64,000 bases of DNA from the NCBI GenBank assembly GCA_001599295.1, contig BCGN01000003.1, forward strand, positions 845,148 through 909,147. Direction: 5' to 3'. Of this stretch, positions 31,532 to 43,300 are shown piece by piece. Position 1 is the stretch's first letter. Every line of letters starts with the position of its first letter. Below the pieces are notes generated by a model. It was given only the letters and a program-made list of their open reading frames with translations, had not been told where the DNA came from and ran no database searches. The position numbers and the translations under genes were made by a program. The stretch is from Sporopachydermia quercuum. Its lineage: Eukaryota; Ascomycota; Sporopachydermiomycetes; Sporopachydermiales; Sporopachydermiaceae.

Positions 31532-34500
31532 TCAAAGCTCATCATGCACATCATCACTAGTATCGGCATCTGAAGAGCCTTCTACTGATTTTGCTAGCAA
31601 TTCTACCTCTTTATCGTACACAACCCATTCCTTAATCTGTCGTCTGGCTCTATCAAGCTTAGGTTCCTTTGTCAAGGGATTGTTACATAAGTCAATAGTC
31701 TTTGCCTTCTTCAAACTCTCATCATCACACCACGTTTCACACCACAACCATTCGTCAGGTAATGAAAAGATAGGAATCTCATACTGGAGATTATTTGGTA
31801 GATCTTGATCCAAGTTAGATAAAGAATTAGGATCTGCTGATAAAGATTGATAGTGAGATCTCACAACATCTCCTGCTCCCAATGATTTGAATCGTTTCAA
31901 ATCCACTACGTATAACGCAGAAATGTGGTACTTAAGTCCATTGTCACCTAATAGTGTTTTCCAATATCCCTGCTTCCAGAATCTAAATCCTTCCATTTCT
32001 TTCCTTGAATCTCCCATTGGTGTATAACCATAAGGTGCTCCTTGTAAATCGATGTCAACTAATTCTTTCAAATCAGTTCTGACTATTTGATCAGCGTCAA
32101 CAAAGATGATCTTGTCTAAATCCTGAGGAAACAAAACATCAAGGAAAAGTATTTTATAGCCCCAGATTGTCCTCTGCTTTTCTCTTTGAGCCCTAAGCCA
32201 ATGGGGCCATTTATAGGATACCAGTTCATATTGAAAGCCATAATGTTCTGCTAAATGAGGTAAAAATGCTTTGAATTTAGGGGATAGAAAATTTTCAATA
32301 AGCCAGAATTTCACTGAATGATTCGTATGTTTCATCACACTGGCTGTCATAATACTTAAGAACCGTTCATACAGATGACCACTGGCAACAGTGAAAATGT
32401 TGATGTCAGCATACTTAGGTTTAGTATGTTTTATCTTTGATACAACTCGTGAAAACAATTTTCCAGCTTGAGAAAGAATTCTATGGTCAGGAGCAGATGC
32501 ATCATTTTTATCAATATCACTCTGACCGGGCATTTCATTTCCAGACACTTTCTCTACAAGTCTGTCAGATTCTCTTCCTGGAGTTTTAGCTAATGTTGGA
32601 ATAAGTACTTTACCTTTGAGGTCTTGTAATGTAACAATCAGGTTGTTATTAGTTATGTCATGAGTATCGATATCTTTCCCCGAAATACTCAAAAGGTCAT
32701 AAATGTCGTTTGAAGGTCCTTTTTGTAGATTAAACCTATAAACACCAGGATTTGCCTTCAGTTGTAAATATCCTAGATTTGCCATGACTATTGTGTCCGA
32801 TACAATATCTCCTTGTAATGTCTTAAGTTCAACACCTAAACCAACAGGAAACTCCTGCATTGTGACATCTTGACTATATCCTTCTACTAGTAAATTCTTC
32901 AGTTCATAGACAGCATCAATCTTTGCCATTGAGGTTGAATCAGTTAACAAAATATTGTCAAGATCAATCTCACATTTCTTGGGAACGACAATCCATCCTG
33001 GTGGGACATTCATCTCCAACGAAAACAGTGTTGAAGTTGGAAGATGATGAAATATTGCTGACACATCATTAGCATCATTCTTATAACCATCGGAATCAAA
33101 TGTGATGTTGTTGTTTGGAAACACACCTTTGTATAATCTGGTGATACCCAATGTTTTCTCTTTACCTGCACTGAGCCTTGGATTCAAAACAATTGTTACA
33201 GAGACATTAGGAATAGTAGAAAATGATTTCACAAGCTGAACGTATTCCTGGCCCTTTTCTGTACCCGGATTGACAATAGCTACAATGTTGATATTTGTCA
33301 TATCGTTAGGTTGTGACAATTGGATTGTCAGTGCCTTCATTTCTGGCTCTGAAAATGAGTATCTTGAATGATCAGAAACAATGAATATTTCTCCAGGATC
33401 GTCCGTAAACACTTTTGTAGTGAGAATATTGATTTTTTCAACAGCAGTGAAAAGATCAAAATCAGAGTTGGAGATATTAATACCGTTGTCACTATCACTA
33501 CTGGTGCTGCTACTGATTGCATCTTTTACAACCTTGAGTCTTTTCTTCTCTTCGTACTCAATCAAATATTGGAATTGAGACGCCCCGAAGGTTACTTCAG
33601 AATTAGGAATAACAACTGCTCTTCCATCAAGTACTATAGTAATAAATCCATAGTTTGGAATACCAGGATATGCTTCTCTAACATCTAGTACATTACTATT
33701 ACCATTGGAATAGGCTGCATCGGCATCAGTATCAGCGTCGCTGATTGGTGACTGAATGAATTTCAATAATGGCATCCAATTTGCATATGGGGTTGATCCT
33801 TTTTGTCTGATATTGTTTCTAAGATTTATTATAAATGGAGCCTCTGGTGTTGTAGATACTAAGACTAGCCGTGTATTTCGATCTGGTAACTCATTCAGCA
33901 CATTGACTAGAGCCAATAGTCTTTTGATTACCTCTTGGCTATTAAAATCAGCAATAAAGTGAATCGTTGAGTAGTAACCTAGATTTTTGATATCTGAATC
34001 ATCCTGGATTACTTCGTAGACTACTTTATTCGTATAACCGCTATCACCAAGGCTAGGATTTGAGGTAGATGTCTCACTATAGATCTTAAGGTCTTCTCTT
34101 GCAGGAACAATCAGTTGGTTACGCAATGACAACGGGTTTTCAAACAGTATTTGCTGCAAACTGAGATCTTCTTGGTCTCTAATCTGAGGAATAGAACCAC
34201 TAGCAACTAGTCCTGCAAGAAATTTCCAATCGTTATGACATTGCTTTGCAAGGTTATAAGCCCAATGGTCATCAAGGGGAAAGAAAACTCCATTGACGAT
34301 TATATTCACTGGTGAACCTTCAGGAGCCAGATCAAATCTATCGCACCAATGAGCTAGTTGCTTCAGCAATAGTTTTCCTTTTCTCTCTCTAAATTCTTCA
34401 TAAGTTAAACTATCTGGCTGTTTACCGAATCTAAGAAACTTATCTTCGTCATTGGGAATATCTATCTGAGTATGGCCCGTTAAGTAAGCAATACCAGCAC

Positions 34501-36370
34501 GTTTACTATAACAGTGACATAAATATAACCAGTTAAGAGTCTTTCTTGCTCTTTCTGAATTTGTCTCAATGTCATGATATGACAAGACAGGAGTCAGACC
34601 TAACTCAACTGGAACTTGGCTTTGAAATAATATCTTTAGAGACTCGGAAACAACAGAAGATTCATCTATACTAAGAATATCAAATGTAAATAAACCAGAA
34701 AACATTTTCTCTCGTATCAAAGGCAGCTGGGTTTTAGGTTTGTTCAAAAGGACAGTTCTATTCGTAGGCCAAGATTCATAATACTCGTCTTTTTCAATGT
34801 CATTAAGCCAAACAAGAGTATTTCTGTCAAGAGGATTAAAAATGTTATACCTTTCAGTGTTTCCAGCTTTGATAGAGAATACACTAGAAACATTGGTATT
34901 AGTCAGAAAATTTAGTGTGTGTTCGGTTGAAATCCCAAGGTCATTAAACTGGTTGATGATACGCTTTTCTCTAAGCAAAGCTTCGTATATTGAGAGTATA
35001 TCATCGTTAACGTTTGATACTAATGCGCCATTGATAAAAATACCGTTATCGCCAATATAACTAGCAGGACCCTTGTTCCAATTGATCATGGCCGCTCGTT
35101 CAACGGTTGCATCAACTGGTACATGGGCCAGACTTGAAACGTATAAAGGAAATTCACTTGACAGTTTCTCCAAGTGAGCAAAACGGTCCTCCTCCGTTGG
35201 CTGATTCAGAATTTCACTAGCAGCCTTTAGTTGTATTGTTTCTAACAATGAAGCAGGAATACTTTTAAGCTTGTCTAACGATACCTTATCTTCCTTATCT
35301 GTATCAGTGTTCACAACCTCAGTCATATCAGTATCATCAATGACTAGATAATCTGTTCGTTTAAGTGATAATCCAACCCCATATCCCGAAATTATATCAT
35401 GGAAAGATATGCTATTTCCGGTGCTATTCTCTTTATTTGAGTATCTAACGATAAACTGAATTTTTCCATCGTCAGCAAATTGCTTTAGATATGTGAGGAA
35501 TTTGCTAAATTGCGGAGTTTTCACATCGTTTGTATATAAAACAGCCACTGGAACTTCTTGCTCGTCATGACACCCCCTATAAACTCTGTCAAAATCCAGC
35601 AATTGTTCATTAGTCTCCAGGCTGGCATCAAACTGCAAGGCAAATAAATCATCTGGAGTACAGTAGATTCTATCCTGAAGCTTAACAAAACTCCCTGAAT
35701 TAATATCTTCAGCACTACTTAAACCAGAGCTTGAAAAAGATTCGCACTGAGAAATGAGCGAGTGAAACGCTGGCTCGAAAAATGTGTTGTAGTACTGGAA
35801 TTGAGATTGAATTCTTGGTGAATAGTATTGGAGTTGGATGGTATAGTTGAGAATGCCAATGTCTTGTTCACTTAGCAGCTTATCTTTCTGTAGTTTCTGT
35901 ATTAGATTGTTCATAAGCCGCTCGTCAGAAGAATATGACATATTCTCAGCCCCAGAGTAGAATCCGTCGTCATAAGTTTCATCATTGTCCTGATAAACTG
36001 AGAACAAATGGAACAACATCGGAAAATACAAATCATCATTCAATCCTGCAACGGATTCACTGCAAGGGTGCTAGTTAGTATGTTTACAATGAGCACAAAA
36101 GCAATTTGATAGTAATAACAAACGAAAGAAAAACCGTACATTAGATTGAGAGGAAAAGGAGTTCTTTTCCAATTGGATTCCAGGGTTAACCGTAATTGTT
36201 TAGAATCATCATTATTATTGTTTGATTCACCAAGCTAATGATTCAGTTGTTAGTATATGAATTAAGACAAACATTTATCACCTAGATTCACTACTCACAG
36301 TTGCAAAACACAGTTGTAAATGGCCGATAAGAAATATCAGCCCTGTAGTTATTCTATATGTCATTTTCAT
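31532..36370 (-). CDS. UDP-glucose:glycoprotein glucosyltransferase (three exons)
   Basis: ER folding sensor that re-glucosylates misfolded N-glycoproteins for calnexin. Exons are 36299-36370, 36140-36234 and 31532-36059 (1,564 residues). Introns are 64 nt (GTGAGT donor, TACTAAC) and 80 nt (GTACGG donor, TACTAAC). Exon 1 encodes a signal peptide (MKMTYRITTGLIFLIGHLQL). Exon 2 supplies the family block WKRTPFPLNLIESVAG across the second junction. The thioredoxin-like sensor region fills the middle. The GT24 catalytic domain starts near residue 1280 (INIFTVASGHLYERFLSIM) with the metal-binding DAD in IIFVDADQIVRTDL at about 1377-1379 and FWKQGYWKTLLG after it. The C-terminus is HDEL, an ER-retrieval signal. 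The catalytic domain looks intact, unlike the divergent Kre5 of Saccharomyces. It is equivalent to fission yeast Gpt1. Confidence 0.95.
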
Positions 36371-36695
36371 ACTCAATCAATAAGTAATCAAAGGAAATAG
36401 TAAGATAGACAGTTAAACTGTTGCATTCTGCCTCAAAGAGCAACTATTATCAGCATAGAGAAGTGTAACACAACCAAAGGATATCTAGATACTATGTAAG
36501 CTTTACAGAAACTATAATTAACACCTTGATTCACTTCTCAGTTGTAAATTCTTTGAACTTTCATTCATTATAATGGTTAAATGGTGATTACCATAGATCA
36601 TAGGTAATCTGTTGTCACTTATCCATTGATTTTGACCTATTTGTTCTTTCGGTCAATTGTCACTGTCCTAAATCAGGTATCACGAAAGTTAATCG

Positions 36696-36718
36696 TATCA
36701 CGTGGATATCACGTGATA
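36696..36718. promoter_or_regulatory. Tandem CACGTG E-box pair
   Basis: TATCACGTGGA is followed directly by TATCACGTGAT. The CACGTG cores are at 36699-36704 and 36710-36715, 11 bp apart, about one helical turn. They lie 330 bp upstream of the UGGT start, so they are candidate Cbf1/bHLH sites. Confidence 0.4.
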
Positions 36719-37981
36719 TGAAAAGATTTTAGAGAAGGAAAACATTGCTTTTAATGGTACTTTTTACATGTATCAAAAAGGCTATTTTCATGTATAATTA
36801 TGCATTATTACCTGTATTCGGAGAGCTATTCCAATTATGGTAAGTCAAAAGGCATTTAGACTTCAAATGCACCATGCGCGTTCTGTCCCTTAAAGGAAAA
36901 AAGTTGCTTTTCAAAGCTTATAAAACTGGAATCACCATTGTTTCGGTATGTCGATCGAATAGTGGTACCTCTGATGCGGAATATTCAGATGAAAAAGGAC
37001 CAACCCTCGGTTGAAGTTTGCTACTATGAAGTCATCAATTGTTTAATAAAATATAATGAAAATAGTTTCTGATCTGAGTAATTTAGGATAAAGTTCTAAC
37101 TATGTACAAACGAAAACTCCTATTCAGCGCTATGCTTATTTTATATTATATTTTAACGACTCACTGATATTTCTTTGGTACTGAAATAAGCGCAACAAAG
37201 AAGATTGTAACTGTAAGGGGCTGTAACTAAAAGGGTCTAGTAAGTCTTAATGATAGCTGTTTATTATTCTAGTTTATGATAACAGTTTAGTTCAGAAGTA
37301 AAGAATCAAACAGTTTATAGTAATTAAAGGAACAATAATAAAAAAGCTTATATCTTCAATTATCATATGAAAGCAGAAGTATAATTGAAAAGTAGACATT
37401 TTACTACTAATTTACTGAAACCAAACCTACACTCTCACCCACGTAGTGAAAGTGATCATCACCTTGTCATTAAAACCTTCTCTCGACTCTAATCGACACT
37501 CTAGATAAGAAAGTTGAATTTCAATTCAATACATAAAACGACTCTGTTGCCTCCGAAATCCTATTTCAAGCAGTAAAAGATAGAATCAAAACACACTAAT
37601 ATTGATCACTAATTCTGCTCACTTATTTCTTCACAACATTTATTTTATATTGAGTTATTCGCCTCAAAATCTGTTTTCAGTGAAATAATCTCATTCATAA
37701 TTCGGATTTTACGACTTTCAGGATATTGTTGATATTTCAAAGGTACGTATTATATGTGGTTGTATTGTTACACTCATTACCAATTCTACATTTTGATTAC
37801 GCCATTTTCAGGTCTCCGTTTTCGATTTGTCAGCCTCAAAGTTATTCATCTCCGTTAATTTTCATGAAACATTTTTCTCTTTCGTTACAAATTCCGTTAA
37901 TCCATTCTTCACTACCTTTTTTCATCTGTTGATAAAGATATGACTTGATATACACTACTTCTTCATTTTTCAGCTTCTCTG

Positions 37982-38444
37982 GTATGTCACTACCATTCAT
38001 TGTTTGTATTCATTCTACCACAAACTTACAAGTTTGCGATTTGTGGTAAGTCCTAATCTTAGTTGATACCTGAGAAACCCCCTACCTATTTACCTTACCC
38101 CATTAGGCAAGTTTAAGATTTGATATATGGTTCAGTTCAATTCACTCATATATCTTCCTTATATCTTTTCACATTCTTTTAATTTTTTTTCTGTGCTTAT
38201 TCGAGGTAGATATTGGGGCTTGACCGAATTATGAATGAGTGTATTTTGGTTCTCCAGTTTGGAATTGTTTACTTCGAAGTGTTGATAAGATCAAGATCAA
38301 NATATAGAGGCGAATGAGCATCAAAAGTGCGTAGTGAGAAATTTCCTCCTAAGATGCAATAATAATCAAACAAGCTCGGGTTTTACTTTTGTTTTTGAGT
38401 GTTGCTTTCATTACAGAGTTGAAAAGAGACTAACCTATTTGTAG
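37982..38444 (+). other. Probable 5'-UTR intron of the SIS-domain gene
   Basis: The 3' end is strong: GACTAAC branch then CTATTTGTAG ending at 38444, the same branch-to-AG spacing as the coding introns here. The donor is uncertain: GTATGT at 37982, or GTACGT at 37743. The sequence between the acceptor and the ATG at 38558 has an in-frame stop, so the upstream exon would be non-coding. Confidence 0.4.
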
Positions 38445-38557
38445 GTGTGTTATTGGTGAATGAGATATATAAGTGAGGATAAGATTATTGATACTTTGTG
38501 CTCATTGATATCAGGAACTTGATACACATAGTTGTTAGTTGTCATAACTTAGCAATT

Positions 38558-39817
38558 ATGGCATCTTCAGGAGTTGACTCTTCGCTTTTGTTTGCCCGTA
38601 CAGCATCGATATTTAGTGCTCAGAGCAAAGCAATTGATCATTTGAGTGATCTTTATTCATCGAACAGCTTTGCGCAAGAACAGTATCTCAAGGCGCTTAC
38701 TTTGCTTCATGATACTATTAAACTGCCATTCCCCGGGGCCCAAAGGTCTCAAACTAAAGGAAAAATTGTAATCACCGGTGTGGGGAAGTCACATAAAATT
38801 GCTGATAAATTAGTGGCTACGTTGAACTCATTAGGGTGTCCTTCAGCGTGTTTGCATCCTGTAGAAGCTCTTCATGGTGATTTAGGNATTATCAATGCTC
38901 ATGATTGTATCGTCATGATCACAGCTTCAGGAAACACACCAGAATTATTGGCCCTGCTACCGCATTTACCGGCAACAGTTCCAAGAATTACACTGACGTG
39001 TAATAGCACATCACCTCTTGCCAAAATTTCAGCCGCTATCCTTTGGGCAGATTTACCTCAAAAGCTATCAGAGAAGAATCTATATGGCTTAGCTGCTCCT
39101 ACCATATCCACCACATTATGCCTTTTGGTTGGTGATGCCGTAGCCATATCTCTTGCTGAGATGATGGTTGATGATCTTTCCTCAAGACAGAAGCTATTTG
39201 GAAAATTCCATCCTGGCGGAGCAATTGGAAAAGCCTATTTGGCGGACCAATTGGTGTATTCTCCTTCACAAGGATCATCAGTAGGTGGTAAGAGATATGC
39301 CTATTCAAATGCAGGTTCTGACTCGTTGGCAGAAGTAGATTATGTAACTACAACGGAAAACGATACAGCAAGATCATCGCCTATATTTTCCGCAGCTATG
39401 TCTACTTCAGAATCTGTGTCTGATTTCGATAGAAAAGTGAGTAAATTATCTTTAGCTGGAACAGCAGCTAGAGTAAACAGATTCCCTGAAAGTGAGCTTG
39501 AACTTCTACGAATGGCTGCTGGAAGAGAGTACATTATTCTCAACGATGAATCTTTCTTACGATGTGAAGATATTTACGATGCTATTGCAGCAGCTGACGA
39601 AGAAAGTCAAATGGCTGAGAAGGAAAACCCAGAAGAAGATGCTGGTTATTTGGGTGGTGATGATATGGATAAGGAATTAAGAACCCCAATTCAAATGACC
39701 GAAGACGAGGAAATCGGCTCATCAAGAGCTCAGTTCTTTTTAATGGGCGGGTCCCAAGAAGAAAGAAGGTGGTCAACAATTGTCGATCGATTGAAAGGTG
39801 CTATGAAAAGTATCTAA
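38558..39817 (+). CDS. SIS-domain protein, arabinose-5-phosphate isomerase (KdsD/GutQ)-like
   Basis: 419 residues from the ATG at 38558. The open frame upstream has only GTG. The SIS fold at about 60-230 closely follows bacterial KdsD: TGVGKSHKIADKLVATLNSL (Lys77), HPVEALHGDLGII (Glu103), ITASGNTPELLALLP, and FHPGGAIGKAYL with His218. Residues aligning with the proposed KdsD catalytic Lys, Glu and His are kept. The paired CBS domains of KdsD are not recognisable. The C-terminal 190 residues are mostly acidic and Ser-rich with a short ordered patch (EYIILNDESFLRCEDIYDAI). Fungi do not make KDO, so the substrate is probably another pentose or hexose phosphate. One ambiguous third base (38887) still reads Gly. 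Confidence 0.85.
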   Translation: MASSGVDSSLLFARTASIFSAQSKAIDHLSDLYSSNSFAQEQYLKALTLLHDTIKLPFPGAQRSQTKGKIVITGVGKSHKIADKLVATLNSLGCPSACLHPVEALHGDLXIINAHDCIVMITASGNTPELLALLPHLPATVPRITLTCNSTSPLAKISAAILWADLPQKLSEKNLYGLAAPTISTTLCLLVGDAVAISLAEMMVDDLSSRQKLFGKFHPGGAIGKAYLADQLVYSPSQGSSVGGKRYAYSNAGSDSLAEVDYVTTTENDTARSSPIFSAAMSTSESVSDFDRKVSKLSLAGTAARVNRFPESELELLRMAAGREYIILNDESFLRCEDIYDAIAAADEESQMAEKENPEEDAGYLGGDDMDKELRTPIQMTEDEEIGSSRAQFFLMGGSQEERRWSTIVDRLKGAMKSI

Positions 39818-40344
39818 GAAGCTGGTAGGTTTAATCANATGGATTCATTAAAATTGATGGCTCTATTGGTTATTCGATTTGTTTCTGTTTGGTTTGGTTC
39901 GTATTTTTTTGATAGAGAAAATAGAAGTTTAGTTTGGTAGGTGTGATATATAGATAAGGTAATGAGGAAAATAGTTTGATTGATCTAGTTAATTAAAAGT
40001 TGTTTGTTATGAATAGAAGTGTCTAGTTTTTGTACGAGAAGGAATGACTTGACTTTTGCTTTAATTCTTATACTGAACATGATTTTAAACTACCAGGACG
40101 CCCTATAAGATAGTAAGATAGCAGTTATAATTTTATCAAACGGTAATGAGTCCAATCTTTTTTTGAAACATCTTCAGAAAAATGAATTGCAAAAGGAATA
40201 AAGCACTATAAAAAGCATGAATGGATAGTTAATAATTGATAATTGCTATTATTATATACAACAATGTACAACAACAAAAAATGAGTATAACCAGTATCTC
40301 ATATATAGATGAATGAATGAATGAGTCTGTGCATAACTTCTTCA
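39818..40344. other. Convergent intergenic region
   Basis: 0.53 kb of AT-rich 3'-UTR-like sequence with one ambiguous base at 39838. No gene was recognised. Confidence 0.4.
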
Positions 40345-43300
40345 TCAGCACTCGCTGTATAGAATACCAAACCGATCATTACAGAAATTTTCAAACGTCT
40401 TCGCATCAATTTCTTTCAAGACTTTGAATTTCAATTGTTTACATGGTTTGTTACCACTCTCCTTAGTTCTTATGTTATTATTGGCCTCCTGTTCACTATC
40501 ACCGGCGACAGAAGTAATCTGAGTGATGTCAGATTTAGCCGAGAACAATTCAGAATGTGCATTATACGACGTAACCGTTGATACATCATGCATATCTCCA
40601 GACACAGTATATGCATTACTTGCTGAAGAATACTCTTCATCTTCGGAATCTCGTTCAATGGGATAATGCTCGGATTCAATTGGTTCTTCGGCAAACCTTT
40701 TAATTGGTTTCTCATATAAAAGCTGGTCCGTTCTTGGTCTGGAGTTCCAGTATTCTTTATCAACTGATAAATCAACAATTGTTACTAGTTGATTCACAAG
40801 GAATTCTCTATTGCGGAAAAAATCCAACAGTTTCAGAGGGTATAAGAACAAGTGTATAGGAACGCCAGCTCTATCTTCGTAGGCTTTATTCTTAGGATTG
40901 CTATTATAATCTTTCTCTGTATAACAAAGAATGTCCGGTAATGTTTCATTCAAGAACTGGAAAGGTTGCTGATCAGCAAAAAACTGAGTATCCATTGGAG
41001 ACAAAGCAATAGGACCTCCAAAACCAACAGAGAACAAATACCTTGTAGAAGGAAAAATACCATCCAAACAGCTTGAAATAGTCTCATAGTATAGATAAAG
41101 TAATTGTTCTTGATATGAAAGGTTTTGATTGACTGTTTGACATTTTGATGGAAAATTGATTATCCATTCCCTTAAGAAGTGAAACAGCTGTCTCGGCGGA
41201 TAACTAATGGGCTTATCCACGAGCTTTGGCGTAGTTTTCACATACGTATTTACTTTCTTTAGAAATTCGACAAGAAATGTGCACTCTCTCAGAAACAATC
41301 CTTCTGATTTCTGTAGAATTGACTTATCAGAATGGAAATACTCCTTACAGTTCTCAAGCTTCTGTAAAGCTTCATCAAGAAACTCAAAAGGATAAGCAGG
41401 ACAAAACATGGATTTATAGGTTTGAAAATTCGCCTCTAGCGATCCAATTACCATTGCTGTTTTATTCTTGTATAATTCAGGTCCAACCAATGCTAAAAAT
41501 GTTTTCTTAGATGCATCGATATACTTTTCATAGGCTTCTTCATGATACATATTAGACATTATCATTAAATGAGCCAAACATAAGAATCCGTCAATATTTT
41601 CCAACTTTCTCTTGCTTAAGTCATCTAATATCATTTCACCCTTCTTCTTAAACCTATTTGCCATTTTAGAAAATCGCTTCCGTTTCTTCAAATCTAAACA
41701 GCTTATTGCCAATACACAACATCCCATACCTAAAAGAACGTCTGCCACAATATTGACCCTGTCCTTATTGACAATCATGTGAGTGATCCAATCTAAATAC
41801 AACTTTGATAAATCCTTAGATCGAAATCCCTTACGTACAATAACCATTCTTTCATGGGCTGACATCTTGTGCGTATTTGATTCATCACTACAGGGGTCTG
41901 AAGCAATTTTGCTGACGAATACCCCAGGCTCTTCGGCAGGATTATTCAATTTCTTTCTTTTTATCTTTGTCAAAGGTTCGTCAGTTTTAGGATCTTTATG
42001 TAATTCAGGAATAGTTAGATTCGACAAATTTTGCATACCGTTCTTCTCTGGTTTCCTAAAATAATTGCTTTGTTTCTCACTTTTCTCATTTGACACTGAT
42101 TTTTCACTACCAGAAGTGGGAACTGTTGACACTGTTGGAACAGTTGTATCAGAATTTGAAGCAGAAACGGATATTGGGGTCTGAGTACTCAGTGGTTGAA
42201 GCTGTGTGTAGTTTGGAGATTCCAGCATTATTGTTGGCTGTTGAATTGGCTTATTCATCAGATTCACCGCTCCGCCTGTTGGTGTTGGAGGGATTCCTGC
42301 TGAGGTTTGATGTAAAGATGGAATAAAAGGTAGAGAGACGGTAGAATTGTGAGGACTATGATACATTTGCTGAGGAATTGGTAGGATCTGTGGGTAGGAT
42401 CGAACCTGAGGCTGATTCGCACCGATAATGTGATTAAAGTGTTGAATAAGTGCCGGTCCTGTTGTTGATGTAGGTGCGGTTGTAGATATGGATGTGGATG
42501 TGGATGTAGCAACATTGGGAACCGAAGACATTCGATTTGATTGTTGTGATGTTTGAAATGTGGTTGAGATACTGTTAATCCCCAGTCCAGGTGGAAGGGC
42601 AAATGATGGGGGTAAATGAGTATAACCACGGTCATGTATAGAAGTAGAAAAAGACCCAGAAAACGATGGAACAGAGTTAAGATTCATACTGTTAGGTGGC
42701 ATGATTGTGAACTGTGCTTGAGAATTATTACTCCCAGTAGAACCGGCTGAGCTGTTTTTATTGGTGTCATTAGAGAGCTGCTGAAGATGATGAGGATGTC
42801 CGTGCAATTGAGGATGGCCATGACTATGAGAATGGGTATGATGCTGATGTTGTTGTGATGGTTGATGTGAATGCAGAGGAGGGCGTTGATGAGGTGGATA
42901 ATGATGCTGATGATAATGAAGTTGAGGCTGAAGATTTGGACCAGGATTCAAATTCATATTCAAACTCATGCTCAGATTTGACCTATCAGATCTATCAGAT
43001 GCAACGGGAGGACTTATATTTATAACAGTACCTCTATGAAGATTATTCAACGTTTTAGAAACAAGGAATCCATCGTATTCTTCCTTTGTCATATCTTGAT
43101 AACTACATCGTAGTTTTGATCTTCTGCAATTAGAACATACAGGGTATTCTTCATTACATTTGATCCTTCGTTTCTTGCATACTTTACAACCCAAATGTGA
43201 ATTTTTATGCTTCCTCCTAGATCCAGTTTTCTTACTCGCAGTATTATTGCTGTTCTCAGTATTGGTATCAGTAGTATTACCTACACTTGAATCATCTTGT

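Larger units (their letters stand above)
36371..38557. other. Divergent intergenic region (UGGT / SIS-domain gene)
   Basis: 2.2 kb, AT-rich. Contains a pair of CACGTG sites and, on the right side, splice signals suggesting a 5'-UTR intron of the SIS-domain gene. An ambiguous base is at 38301. Short frames here look random. Confidence 0.4.
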
